A DNA stretch of 5,409 nucleotides from Candidatus Pygmaiobacter gallistercoris (GTDB lineage Bacteria > Bacillota > Clostridia > Oscillospirales > Ruminococcaceae), in assembly GCA_019113125.1 (NCBI GenBank), contig DXIA01000034.1, positions 1-5,409 on the forward strand, in the 5' to 3' direction. The translations under genes and the position numbers were made by a program. The notes below the pieces were generated by a model, which worked only from the letters and a program-made list of their open reading frames with translations, was not told where the DNA came from and ran no database searches. The stretch's first letter is position 1, and every line of letters starts with the position of its first letter. Below are positions 1 to 5,270 of the stretch, piece after piece.

Positions 1-788
1 GGGGGGAGCTTGAGACCCGGGTAGAGGAGGATCTCGGCATCTTCAACCCGCTCAAGGAGGAGCTCGCGCAGGTGCAGAGCGGGTTCAAGGAGGCGGTCGA
101 GACCGAGCTCAAGAGCCGCAGTCTCAAGACCGAGCTGATCACCAACGTCTCCCACGACCTCAAGACCCCGCTCACCGCCATCATCACCTATGTCGATCTG
201 CTCAAGGATGATACCCTCTCTCCCGAGGTGCGCAGCGCGTATGTCGAGACCCTTGAGCGCAAGACACGGCGGCTCAAGCAGCTGATCGAGGATCTGTTCG
301 AGATCAGCAAGGCGGCGAGCGGCAATGTGAACCTCAGTTATGAGCGGGTCGATCTGGTCCAGCTGCTCCAGCAGGTGGGCTGTGAGCTCGGGGACAAGAT
401 CGAGGCCAGCGGCATCGAGTTTCGCTGGAGGCTGCCGGACCATCCGGTCTACCTGCAGCTGGACGGCCAGCGCAGCTGCCGCATTTTTGAGAACCTGATC
501 GTCAACATCACAAAGTACGGCCTGCCCCGCACCCGCGCCTACCTCGCGGTGGACGAGCAGCCGGACCGGGTGGTTGTGACCCTGAAGAATGTCTCGGCGC
601 AGGAGCTTGACTTTGACCCGCAGCAGATCACCGAGCGATTTGTGCGGGGGGACCGCGCCCGGAACACCGAGGGCTCAGGGCTCGGGCTCGCGATCGCGAA
701 GAGTTTCACCGAGCTGCAGGGCGGCACCTTTGAGATCCTGCTCGACGGCGATCTCTTCACCGCCCGGCTCAGCTGGCCGAGGGAATAA
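1..788 (+). CDS. Sensor histidine kinase, C-terminal part (5' end outside window)
   Basis: This is the cytoplasmic kinase core of a membrane two-component sensor; it would autophosphorylate a His and pass the phosphate to a response regulator not in the window. The frame (codons from base 3) is open to the window start, so the GTG at 72 is probably internal and the gene is truncated by the edge. About 261 residues are visible. A charged, probably coiled-coil linker comes first, then the HisKA H-box TNVSHDLKTPLTA with the phospho-acceptor His encoded at 153-155. The HATPase domain shows an N-box (ENLIVNITKYG, near base 490) and a clear G2 box (GSGLGLAIAKSF, near base 671). A canonical G1 box (DxGxG) is absent; KNVSAQELDFDPQQ occupies that place before ERFVRGD. 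The input domain and membrane segments are not visible, so the signal is unknown. The histidine kinase call is very secure; the specific role is not. Confidence 0.95.
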   Translation, partial: GELETRVEEDLGIFNPLKEELAQVQSGFKEAVETELKSRSLKTELITNVSHDLKTPLTAIITYVDLLKDDTLSPEVRSAYVETLERKTRRLKQLIEDLFEISKAASGNVNLSYERVDLVQLLQQVGCELGDKIEASGIEFRWRLPDHPVYLQLDGQRSCRIFENLIVNITKYGLPRTRAYLAVDEQPDRVVVTLKNVSAQELDFDPQQITERFVRGDRARNTEGSGLGLAIAKSFTELQGGTFEILLDGDLFTARLSWPRE

Positions 789-824
789 AGAAAAGGACGA
801 TGGGTTCCATCGTCCTTTTTCTTT
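787..824. terminator. Bidirectional Rho-independent terminator between convergent genes
   Basis: A perfect 9-bp stem (ggacgatgg 795-803 with ccatcgtcc 807-815, loop gtt) is flanked by A-rich sequence on the left and T-rich sequence on the right, so each strand gives a hairpin followed by a U-tract. The A/T flanks extend the stem with one bulge. It touches the stop codons of both convergent genes (786-788 on +, 823-825 on -) and so serves the kinase and the uracil-DNA glycosylase at once. Confidence 0.93.
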
Positions 825-1392
825 ATTGATAGGTGTGATCGCAGATCTCGTGGATCTTGTCCCGCAGCGCGGCGAAGTCCTCAAACGCGACCGGCTTGTT
901 GTTCGGGTTGCGCAGCAGTGCGGCGGGGTGGAAGGTGCCCATGAAGAGCACCCCGTCCTTGTCGAAGAACTGGCCATGCTCCCGGGTGACCGAGAAGTCC
1001 GGCCGAATCATCTGCTGCGCCGCGATCCGGCCCAGGCAGACCACGATCTTCGGCCGCAGCAGCCGGAACTGCTCCCGCAGCCAGGGCAGGCAGGCGGCGC
1101 GCTCCTCCGGCAGCGGGTCCCGGTTTTTCGGCGGACGGCATTTGACGATGTTCGCGATGAAGACGTTCTCCCGCCGGTCGAGGTCGATCGCGTGCAGGTA
1201 GTTGTCCAGCAGCGCACCGCTGCGCCCCACAAAGGGCAGCCCTTGCTCGTCCTCGTGCTGGCCGGGCCCCTCCCCGACAAACAGCACCTCGGCGTCGCTC
1301 ACCCCGTCCCCGAACACCACGTTGGTCCGGGTCTCACAGAGCCCGCAGCGGTCGCAGACGAGACATTGTTTTTTCAGCTCTTCCCAGTTCAT
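823..1392 (-). CDS. Uracil-DNA glycosylase, family 4 type, with [4Fe-4S] cluster
   Basis: This enzyme removes uracil, arising by cytosine deamination or misincorporation, from DNA and starts base excision repair. It is 189 aa from the ATG at 1392. Seen in the sequence: motif [20 protein letters not shown] (residues 40-59), [15 protein letters not shown] (79-93) and motif [10 protein letters not shown] (155-163). The four cysteines expected to bind the iron-sulfur cluster are C13, C16, C85 and C101, in the spacing of thermophile UDGa enzymes such as that of Thermus; C10 and C19 are additional nearby cysteines. The frame stays open upstream to 1614, but those codons lie across the promoter and the SRP RNA, and the ATG at 1392 has a good Shine-Dalgarno (aaagggtgag on the minus strand) and starts exactly where family members do. 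It is a single-gene unit convergent with the kinase. Many annotations call this family 'uracil-DNA glycosylase' or 'phage SPO1 DNA polymerase-related protein'. The family call is secure. Confidence 0.95.
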   Translation of the reverse strand: MNWEELKKQCLVCDRCGLCETRTNVVFGDGVSDAEVLFVGEGPGQHEDEQGLPFVGRSGALLDNYLHAIDLDRRENVFIANIVKCRPPKNRDPLPEERAACLPWLREQFRLLRPKIVVCLGRIAAQQMIRPDFSVTREHGQFFDKDGVLFMGTFHPAALLRNPNNKPVAFEDFAALRDKIHEICDHTYQ

Positions 1393-1421
1393 TCTCTCAC
1401 CCTTTCCGATCCGATAAGGGT

Positions 1422-1430
1422 ATTGTACCA
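1422..1430 (-). promoter_or_regulatory. Extended -10 promoter of the uracil-DNA glycosylase gene
   Basis: On the minus strand the sequence reads TGG-TACAAT: a 5-of-6 match to TATAAT with the TGn extension typical of promoters that have a weak -35, and indeed no good -35 hexamer is seen 16-18 nt upstream. A start near 1415 would leave a leader of about 23 nt carrying the ribosome binding site. The assignment is by motif only. Confidence 0.7.
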
Positions 1431-1470
1431 TATTTGAGCACAAAATAGAAACAGCGGGCCGGATCTGATT

Positions 1471-1495
1471 TTCCCCTCTTGCGCTCTGAGGGGAA
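1471..1495. repeat. Perfect 8-bp inverted repeat around the -35 box, possible operator
   Basis: TTCCCCTC (1471-1478) and GAGGGGAA (1488-1495) are exact reverse complements separated by 9 nt. The spacer holds the -35 hexamer of the SRP RNA promoter. The size and symmetry suit a dimeric DNA-binding protein, which would compete with RNA polymerase if bound. It is not followed by a long T-run, and no transcript is expected to cross it as a terminator. Regulation is inferred; the dyad itself is directly seen. Confidence 0.5.
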
Positions 1496-1507
1496 TTTCG
1501 GTATAAT
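1479..1507 (+). promoter_or_regulatory. Promoter of SRP RNA, probably also feeding dnaX-ybaB-recR
   Basis: TTGCGC (1479-1484), a spacer of exactly 17 nt and a perfect TATAAT (1502-1507) form a vegetative sigma-type promoter. Transcription would start at about 1513-1515. A strong -10 fits the high output needed for a stable RNA. No separate promoter is evident ahead of dnaX, so read-through from here probably supplies the repair/replication operon. Confidence 0.88.
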
Positions 1508-1513
1508 AGTTCT

Positions 1514-1695
1514 GTTATTGGACGCGGGACGTCGGCCGCGTGTCCCGGATACGAAGCGTTGGCCCTGTGCGATGAAGAGCCATGAACCATGTCAGGCGGG
1601 GAACCGAGCAGCATTAAGTGGTTTTCTTTGTGCGCCGCAGCAAGCCTGCGCTTCGTATCGGGGACACGGGGATCTGTTTCGGGTCCTGTTTTTTA
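1514..1695 (+). ncRNA. ffs: Signal recognition particle RNA (4.5S / scRNA)
   Basis: This is the RNA scaffold of the SRP, which binds Ffh and targets nascent membrane and secreted proteins to FtsY and the Sec translocon. The Ffh-binding domain IV is unmistakable: GTCAGG (1591-1596), CGG, tetraloop GGAA (1600-1603), CCG, AGCAGC (1607-1612), with the conserved CAGG/AGCA internal loop. Below it the two arms form a long interrupted helix ending in a 19-position stem (1540-1558 with 1649-1667) with 18 Watson-Crick pairs and one G-G mismatch. The stretches outside it (1514-1539 and 1668-1695) should hold any Alu domain; I can pair GGAC 1520-1523 with GTCC 1683-1686 but cannot assign a standard Alu fold. 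At about 180 nt it falls between the 114-nt E. coli form and the roughly 270-nt Bacillus form. Ends are inferred from the promoter and the T-tract. Position just upstream of dnaX matches Bacillus subtilis scr. Confidence 0.92.
1669..1694 (+). terminator. Weak terminator at the 3' end of the SRP RNA
   Basis: A short stem GGATC (1670-1674) with GGTCC (1682-1686), containing one G-T pair and extendable by another wobble, is followed within two bases by six Ts (1689-1694). The stem is short, so termination may be partial, letting some polymerase continue into dnaX. Alternatively these bases belong to the mature RNA and end formation is by processing. Confidence 0.45.
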
Positions 1696-1705
1696 TCTTC
1701 CGGCG

Positions 1706-1725
1706 AAAGGGGGAGCGCGGGGTTG
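1706..1725 (+). promoter_or_regulatory. Ribosome binding site and TTG start of dnaX
   Basis: AAAGGGGGAG (1706-1715) is a strong Shine-Dalgarno sitting 7 nt before a TTG at 1723. The TTG opens exactly at the conserved DnaX N-terminus (LYHALYRKYRP, compare the usual MYQALYRKWRP). An in-frame GTG at 1618 would lengthen the protein, but it lies inside the SRP RNA helix and its 35 extra residues do not resemble the family. Confidence 0.85.
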
Positions 1726-3270
1726 TACCACGCATTATACCGCAAATACCGTCCCAAAACCTTCGGGGACGTCTTCGGGCAGGACGCGATTACCACCGCG
1801 CTCCGCAACCAGGTGGAGCGGGGGCACATCGGGCACGCCTACATTTTTACCGGCACCCGCGGCACCGGCAAGACCACCTGCGCCAAGATCTTTGCCAAGG
1901 CGGTCAACTGCCTCTCGCCGAGAGCGGGCGAGCCCTGCGGCGAATGTGAGATCTGCCGCGGGCTGGAGGAGGGCAGCATCCTCGATGTGGTCGAGATCGA
2001 CGCCGCCTCCAACACCGGCATCGACGACATCCGCGCGCTGCGGGAGGAGGCGGTCTACACCCCGACCAACTGCCGCTATAAGGTGTATATCATCGACGAG
2101 GTGCACATGCTCTCGAACAGCGCCTTCAACGCGCTGCTCAAAATCATGGAGGAGCCGCCCGCCCATGTCATCTTTATCCTCGCGACCACCGAGATCCAGA
2201 AGGTGCCCGCGACGGTGCTCTCCCGCTGCCAGCGGTACGACTTCGGCCGCATTCCGCAGCCGGTCATTCAGAAACGGCTTGAGATGGTCGCAGAGAAGGA
2301 GGGCATCGAGCTCGAGCCCGCCGCGGCCGAGCTGATCGCCCAGCTCGCCGACGGCGCGCTGCGGGACGGTCTGTCCATCCTCGATACCTGCGCCTCGGCG
2401 CAGCAGACGGTGGATGAGGCGCTGGTGCGCCGGATGGCCGGGGTCACCGACCGCGGCTATCTGTTCGATCTCTCCCGCGCGCTGCAGGCGAAAGATGCCT
2501 CCGGTGCGATCCAGCTGGTCGCCGCGCTGCGGGAAAAATCCATCGATATGAAACGGCTCTGTGAGGAGCTGATCGCCCACTACCGTACCGTCATGCTGGT
2601 CGGCATCGGAGCGGACGAGCTGGGGGTCAGCCTGTCGGCCGAGGACCGGCAGCGGTACAAGGAACTGGCAAAGGAGATCCCGCTGGCAAAGGCGGTCGGG
2701 GGGATGCGGGCGCTCGGCGACTGTCTGGACCGGATGAGCCGGGGCACCGATCCCCGCATCGAGCTGGAGCTCACCCTGTTTGCCCTCTGTGGGGCCGGCG
2801 CGGAGGAGATCGCACCCGCCCGCGCCGCATCCCAGCCCGCACAGCCCCAGAGCCGGCCGGTGCAGACCGCGCCGGCGCAGCCTCAGGCTGCCCCACAGCC
2901 GCATCCGGTGCAGCAGCCGCAGCAGGGTGGCACCACGCCGGCGCAGCAGGTACAGCCCTGCGGGTTCTGGCAGGCGGTCATTGAGCTGGCGCGGGAGAAG
3001 GACCCGATGGTGCACGGCTTTCTGGTCGGCAGCAACGGCTATCTGCAGGGGAACCGGGTTCTCGTGGACGGCAGTGAGCTGTTTTTGAACTTTATGAAGA
3101 CCAACCAGGACTCCGCCCGGCGGCTCAAGGACCTGATCGAACAGGCCAGCGGTCACCGGTATGCGATCGGCCCCTATCGCCGGCCGCAGGCGGCGCAGCC
3201 CACACAATCCAAAGCGGAGGAGACTCTCCGGCAGCTGCAGCAAGCGGGTGTGCCGGTGGAGTATCGCTGA
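1723..3270 (+). CDS. dnaX: DNA polymerase III subunit gamma/tau
   Basis: DnaX is the ATPase of the clamp loader that opens the beta sliding clamp and ties the core polymerases into the replisome. The protein is 515 aa from TTG 1723. Seen in order: Walker A GTRGTGKTT (44-52); zinc module C63, C72, C75, C78; Walker B VYIIDEVH (121-128); sensor 1 ILATTE (152-157); SRC arginine finger (167-169); sensor 2 ALRDGLSILD (212-221); the DnaX domain III helices to about 360; a Pro/Gln/Ala-rich linker (364-411); and a short C-terminal domain (about 413-515). All catalytic residues are intact. No A-AAA-AAG-type slippery site with a downstream hairpin is evident, so a single full-length (tau-like) product is likely, as usual in Firmicutes. 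It follows the SRP RNA and precedes ybaB by 34 nt, the conserved Bacillus/Clostridia order, and is probably read from the SRP promoter. The start codon choice is the only soft point. Confidence 0.97.
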   Translation: MYHALYRKYRPKTFGDVFGQDAITTALRNQVERGHIGHAYIFTGTRGTGKTTCAKIFAKAVNCLSPRAGEPCGECEICRGLEEGSILDVVEIDAASNTGIDDIRALREEAVYTPTNCRYKVYIIDEVHMLSNSAFNALLKIMEEPPAHVIFILATTEIQKVPATVLSRCQRYDFGRIPQPVIQKRLEMVAEKEGIELEPAAAELIAQLADGALRDGLSILDTCASAQQTVDEALVRRMAGVTDRGYLFDLSRALQAKDASGAIQLVAALREKSIDMKRLCEELIAHYRTVMLVGIGADELGVSLSAEDRQRYKELAKEIPLAKAVGGMRALGDCLDRMSRGTDPRIELELTLFALCGAGAEEIAPARAASQPAQPQSRPVQTAPAQPQAAPQPHPVQQPQQGGTTPAQQVQPCGFWQAVIELAREKDPMVHGFLVGSNGYLQGNRVLVDGSELFLNFMKTNQDSARRLKDLIEQASGHRYAIGPYRRPQAAQPTQSKAEETLRQLQQAGVPVEYR

Positions 3271-3304
3271 TAGAACAAACACAAGAGAGTTGGAGGAATA
3301 AAAG

Positions 3305-3652
3305 ATGAAAGCAAGATTGCCCCAGGGCTATGGCAAGGTGGACCGCAATGCGCTGCTGCAGCAGTACCAGAAGATGCAGCAGGAGATGGAGAACCTCACC
3401 GCCGATCTCGAGGCGCGGGAGCACACCGTCACCGCCGGCGGCGGCCAGATCAGCCTGACGATGAACGGCAAGTATGAGGTACAGCGGGTCGAGATCAAGC
3501 CGGAGGCGGTGGACCCCGAGGACGTCGAACTGCTCGAGGATCTGCTCGCCGCCGCGGTCAACGAGGCGGTCCGGGTGGTCAAGGAGACCCAGGAGAAAGA
3601 GATGGGCGATCTGACCAGCGGTTTCAATCTGCCGGCCGGGCTGAGCCTGTAA
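3305..3652 (+). CDS. ybaB: YbaB/EbfC family nucleoid-associated protein
   Basis: This is a small DNA-binding protein (115 aa) of the YbaB/EbfC family, whose members form dimers, bind DNA and coat or bend the nucleoid; the precise role in Firmicutes is unsettled. A long N-terminal helix with coiled-coil character (residues about 15-40, QQYQKMQQEMENLTADLE) leads into the family core: TVTAGGGQISLTMNGKYEVQ (41-60), VEIKPEAVDPEDVELLEDLL (62-81) and the closing helix AAAVNEAVRVVKETQEKEMG (82-101). The Shine-Dalgarno ggagg (3292-3296) is 8 nt before the ATG. It sits between dnaX (34 nt) and recR (10 nt), the classical dnaX-ybaB-recR arrangement that links it to replication and recombination. The family call is secure; the name ebfC is equally used. 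Confidence 0.95.
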   Translation: MKARLPQGYGKVDRNALLQQYQKMQQEMENLTADLEAREHTVTAGGGQISLTMNGKYEVQRVEIKPEAVDPEDVELLEDLLAAAVNEAVRVVKETQEKEMGDLTSGFNLPAGLSL

Positions 3653-3662
3653 GGGGACGGAG

Positions 3663-4262
3663 ATGGATACGAATGCCGCCCCGCTGGAAAAGCTGATCGA
3701 GCAGTTTTCCAAGCTGCCGGGCATCGGGCGCAAGGGCGCGACCCGGCTGGCCTACCAGGTGCTGGCAATGGATAAGTCCGAGGCAACCGCCTTTGCGCAG
3801 GCCATCCTCGACGCCCATACCAAGATCCACCGCTGCAGGATCTGCCAGAACTTCACCGATCACGAGCTCTGCCCTATCTGTGAGGCGACCGACCGGGACC
3901 GCAGCACCATCTGCGTGGTCGAGAGCCCGCGGGATGTCACCGCCTTTGAGCGCACCCGGGAGTACAAGGGGCTCTACCATGTGCTGCACGGGCTGATCTC
4001 CCCGATGGAGGGGATCGGCGCCGATCAGCTGACCATCAAGGAGCTGCTCGGTCGGCTCTCGGGCGACGAGGTGAAGGAGGTCATCATGGCGACCAACCCC
4101 ACCGTCGAGGGGGAGGCGACCGCGATGTACCTCGCGAAACTGATCAAGCCGCTCGGGGTGCGGGTCAGCCGGTTGGCCTACGGCCTGCCGGTCGGCGGCA
4201 GCCTGGAGTACGCCGACCCGACCACCCTCGGCCGCAGCCTGCTCTCCCGCGGCGAATTGTGA
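3663..4262 (+). CDS. recR: Recombination mediator protein RecR
   Basis: RecR acts with RecO (and RecF) to load RecA onto SSB-coated single-stranded DNA at gaps in recombinational repair. The 199-aa protein has the family's usual length and all its parts: helix-hairpin-helix LPGIGRKGATRLA (18-30); C4 zinc finger C58, C61, C70, C73 (CRIC...CPIC); Toprim domain starting ICVVESPRDVTAFERT (83-98) with the conserved Glu87, then PMEGIGADQL (114-123) and MATNPTVEGEATAMYL (142-157); and the C-terminal GLPVGGSLEYAD (174-185). It starts 10 nt after ybaB stops, with a purine-rich aaggggacggag just upstream of the ATG. No terminator is visible after its stop, so some transcripts may run on into smpB. Confidence 0.98.
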   Translation: MDTNAAPLEKLIEQFSKLPGIGRKGATRLAYQVLAMDKSEATAFAQAILDAHTKIHRCRICQNFTDHELCPICEATDRDRSTICVVESPRDVTAFERTREYKGLYHVLHGLISPMEGIGADQLTIKELLGRLSGDEVKEVIMATNPTVEGEATAMYLAKLIKPLGVRVSRLAYGLPVGGSLEYADPTTLGRSLLSRGEL

Positions 4263-4273
4263 GCTGTTTCGCC

Positions 4274-4302
4274 TTGACAGCGGCGGAGAAAAGCGGTATA
4301 GT
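4274..4302 (+). promoter_or_regulatory. Near-consensus promoter of smpB (and probably ssrA)
   Basis: A perfect TTGACA (4274-4279), a 17-nt spacer and TATAGT (4297-4302, 5 of 6) give the strongest promoter in the window. The start would be near 4309, giving a leader of about 26 nt with the smpB ribosome binding site. It begins only 11 nt after the recR stop, separating the two operons. With just 24 nt between smpB and the tmRNA, it likely drives both. Confidence 0.92.
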
Positions 4303-4320
4303 AATAGTCCAGTATCGGCA

Positions 4321-4337
4321 GGGGAGGTGTGCGGATG
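4321..4337 (+). promoter_or_regulatory. Ribosome binding site deciding the smpB start
   Basis: GGGGAGG (4321-4327) is 7 nt from the ATG at 4335 but only 1 nt from an in-frame GTG at 4329. The spacing therefore favours the ATG, giving a protein that begins [18 protein letters not shown], as SmpB proteins normally do. Confidence 0.85.
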
Positions 4338-4805
4338 GCCGAGAACTTTAAGACGATCGCGGAGAACCGCAAGGCGCGGCACGATTACTTCGTGCTCGAG
4401 GCGCTGGAGACCGGGATCGAGCTGGTCGGCACCGAGGTCAAGAGCATCCGCACCGGTTCGGTCAACCTCAAGGATTCCTGGGTGGATATCGTAGATGGGG
4501 AGCTGATGGTCCTCGGGATGCATATCAGCCCCTATGAGAAGGGAAATATCTTCAACCGGGATCCGGTCCGACCCCGCCGGCTGCTGGCACACAAGAAGGA
4601 GATCCGCCGTCTTGCGACCGAGATCAAGCAGAACGGCCTGACCCTGATCCCCCTAAAGCTCTACTTCAAGGGGTCCCGCGTCAAGGTCACGGTCGGGCTC
4701 TGCCGCGGCAAAAAGCTCTATGATAAGCGGGAGAGCGCTGCGCGCAGGGATGCAAAGCGGGAGATCGACCGCGCGATGAAGACCCAGTCCCGCGCGGCGC
4801 GATAA
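4335..4805 (+). CDS. smpB: SsrA-binding protein SmpB (trans-translation)
   Basis: SmpB binds the tRNA-like domain of tmRNA and delivers it to stalled ribosomes, its C-terminal tail filling the empty mRNA channel. The protein has 156 aa, normal for the family. Visible family signatures: [20 protein letters not shown] (9-28), [19 protein letters not shown] (32-50), HISPYEKGN (63-71), [15 protein letters not shown] (76-90) and [20 protein letters not shown] (108-127), all part of the OB-fold core. The basic tail ([20 protein letters not shown], 129-148) is the decoding helix that enters the A site. Its partner RNA starts 24 nt downstream, so protein and RNA are made together. All key regions are intact. 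Confidence 0.98.
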   Translation: MAENFKTIAENRKARHDYFVLEALETGIELVGTEVKSIRTGSVNLKDSWVDIVDGELMVLGMHISPYEKGNIFNRDPVRPRRLLAHKKEIRRLATEIKQNGLTLIPLKLYFKGSRVKVTVGLCRGKKLYDKRESAARRDAKREIDRAMKTQSRAAR

Positions 4806-4808
4806 CAA

Positions 4809-4823
4809 CCCGGCACTGCCGGG
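4809..4823 (+). repeat. Small hairpin between smpB and tmRNA
   Basis: CCCGGC (4809-4814), loop ACT, GCCGGG (4818-4823) forms a 6-bp all-GC stem in the 24-nt gap between the smpB stop and the tmRNA 5' end. There is no T-run, so it is not a standard terminator. It could protect or space the smpB 3' end when RNase P releases the tmRNA; that role is inferred. Confidence 0.5.
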
Positions 4824-4914
4824 AGATATGGGGATGTAAAGGTTTCGACAGGGAGAGCGAAGCCGGAGCAGCGGGTAGTGGTGCGGACCCACTCAAAAAG
4901 CCGCAAAAAAAATA

Positions 4915-4947
4915 GCTAACAACAACAAATTAGCAGTCGCGGCCTAA
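4915..4947 (+). other. tmRNA tag reading frame (proteolysis tag)
   Basis: Starting from the likely resume codon GCT (4915-4917), the frame reads ANNNKLAVAA and stops at TAA (4945-4947). With the Ala carried by the tRNA-like domain the added tag would be AANNNKLAVAA, the same 11-residue size as in E. coli. The hydrophobic end AVAA replaces the commoner ALAA and should still be recognised by ClpXP-type proteases. A run of eight As (4905-4912) precedes the resume codon. The exact resume codon is inferred from family pattern (GCN, tag of about 10 codons). Confidence 0.8.
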
Positions 4948-5149
4948 CATAGGCCGCTGTCCTTCCCATCTTACCGCGGGGTGGTGTTTGGGCATCAAAT
5001 GAGCGGTGCACGTGAACGGACCTAAGCTTTGCGGACCGTCATGAACTCATGAAGCTACCGACCCTGACAGCCTGCTTACCGGCGGTCAGGCGGGGGAATC
5101 TCAAAGATAAGCTGCACCCGGAGATACTCTTGCAGAACTCTTTTTGGAC

Positions 5150-5177
5150 ACGGGTTCGATTCCCGTCATCTCCACCA
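5150..5177 (+). other. Candidate attachment site (attL) in the tmRNA 3' end
   Basis: The T arm and 3' acceptor strand of ssrA are a well-known target of tyrosine-recombinase elements, which carry a copy of this 3' end and so restore the RNA on insertion. An integrase gene starts its coding end 94 nt away, pointing toward it. The exact crossover cannot be set here because the second copy (attR) lies outside the window. Confidence 0.45.
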
Positions 5178-5181
5178 ATGA

Positions 5182-5226
5182 AAAAAGCTCGTAGAATGGC
5201 TTATATAGCTGTTCTACGAGCTTTTT
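5182..5226. terminator. Strong hairpin terminator after ssrA, usable from both strands
   Basis: A perfect 15-bp stem (AAAAAGCTCGTAGAA 5182-5196 with its complement 5212-5226), extended inward by two wobble and two GC pairs, begins 5 nt after the tmRNA CCA. The T-run is 5222-5226 on the plus strand, and 5181-5186 gives a U-run on the minus strand. It ends the smpB-ssrA transcript and can also end the convergent recombinase transcript. Confidence 0.92.
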
Positions 5227-5245
5227 CTATTTTCAAAAATATGCC

Positions 5246-5266
5246 TTTGACCACGTTTTTGACCAC
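5246..5266. repeat. 9-bp direct repeat TTTGACCAC x2, possible integrase arm sites
   Basis: TTTGACCAC occurs at 5246-5254 and again at 5258-5266, one repeat every 12 bp, just beyond the recombinase stop codon and next to the presumed attachment site. Tandem short direct repeats near an attachment site are typical arm-type sites bound by the N-terminal domain of tyrosine recombinases. The repeat is directly seen; the role is inferred from position. Confidence 0.5.
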
Positions 5267-5270
5267 ACTT

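Larger units (their letters stand above)
4830..5177 (+). ncRNA. ssrA: Transfer-messenger RNA (tmRNA)
   Basis: This one-piece RNA of 348 nt rescues stalled ribosomes, acting first as alanyl-tRNA and then as a short mRNA encoding a degradation tag. The 5' end GGGGATG (4830-4836) pairs with CATCTCC (5167-5173) to make the acceptor stem, followed by A and an encoded CCA (5175-5177). Next to the 5' stem is the conserved TAAAGGTTTCGACAGGG. The T arm is ACGGG (5150-5154), loop TTCGATT, CCCGT (5162-5166). The tag reading frame ends at TAA 4945, and an 8-bp hairpin (4939-4946 with 4950-4957) encloses the stop codon, as in other tmRNAs. The region between (4958-5100) would hold the downstream pseudoknots. 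The RNA is complete to its CCA even though a recombinase gene lies beside its 3' end, so function is expected to be preserved. With so little upstream space it is likely cut from the smpB transcript by RNase P. Confidence 0.97.

Noticed and set aside
589..1437. 282-codon plus-strand frame over the kinase end and the glycosylase
   Set aside because: It runs through the terminator and antisense to a motif-rich UDG; no ribosome binding site or domain.
1393..1614. N-terminal extension of the uracil-DNA glycosylase to 1614
   Set aside because: The extra 74 codons overlap the gene's own promoter and the divergent SRP RNA; ATG 1392 has a ribosome binding site and matches family starts.
1618..1722. 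Upstream GTG start for dnaX
   Set aside because: It would place the start inside the SRP RNA helix and add 35 residues unlike any DnaX N-terminus, while TTG 1723 has a good Shine-Dalgarno.
2520..2545. Possible dnaX slippery site at the A-run in GGGAAAAATCC
   Set aside because: In the dnaX frame it is CGG GAA AAA TCC, which does not form an X XXY YYZ heptamer, and no supporting hairpin or upstream Shine-Dalgarno stands out.
2821..2955. Repeat-like CAG/CCG-rich stretch in dnaX
   Set aside because: It encodes the Pro/Gln/Ala linker common in tau subunits; low complexity, not a DNA repeat element.
1735..3282. 515-codon minus-strand open frame opposite dnaX
   Set aside because: It lies wholly antisense to an unambiguous dnaX, is Leu/Arg/Gly-rich low-information sequence with no family motif, and long antisense frames are expected in GC-rich genes.
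3624..4592. 322-codon minus-strand frame across recR and smpB
   Set aside because: It crosses two certain genes and the smpB promoter, with no recognisable domain; a GC-bias shadow.
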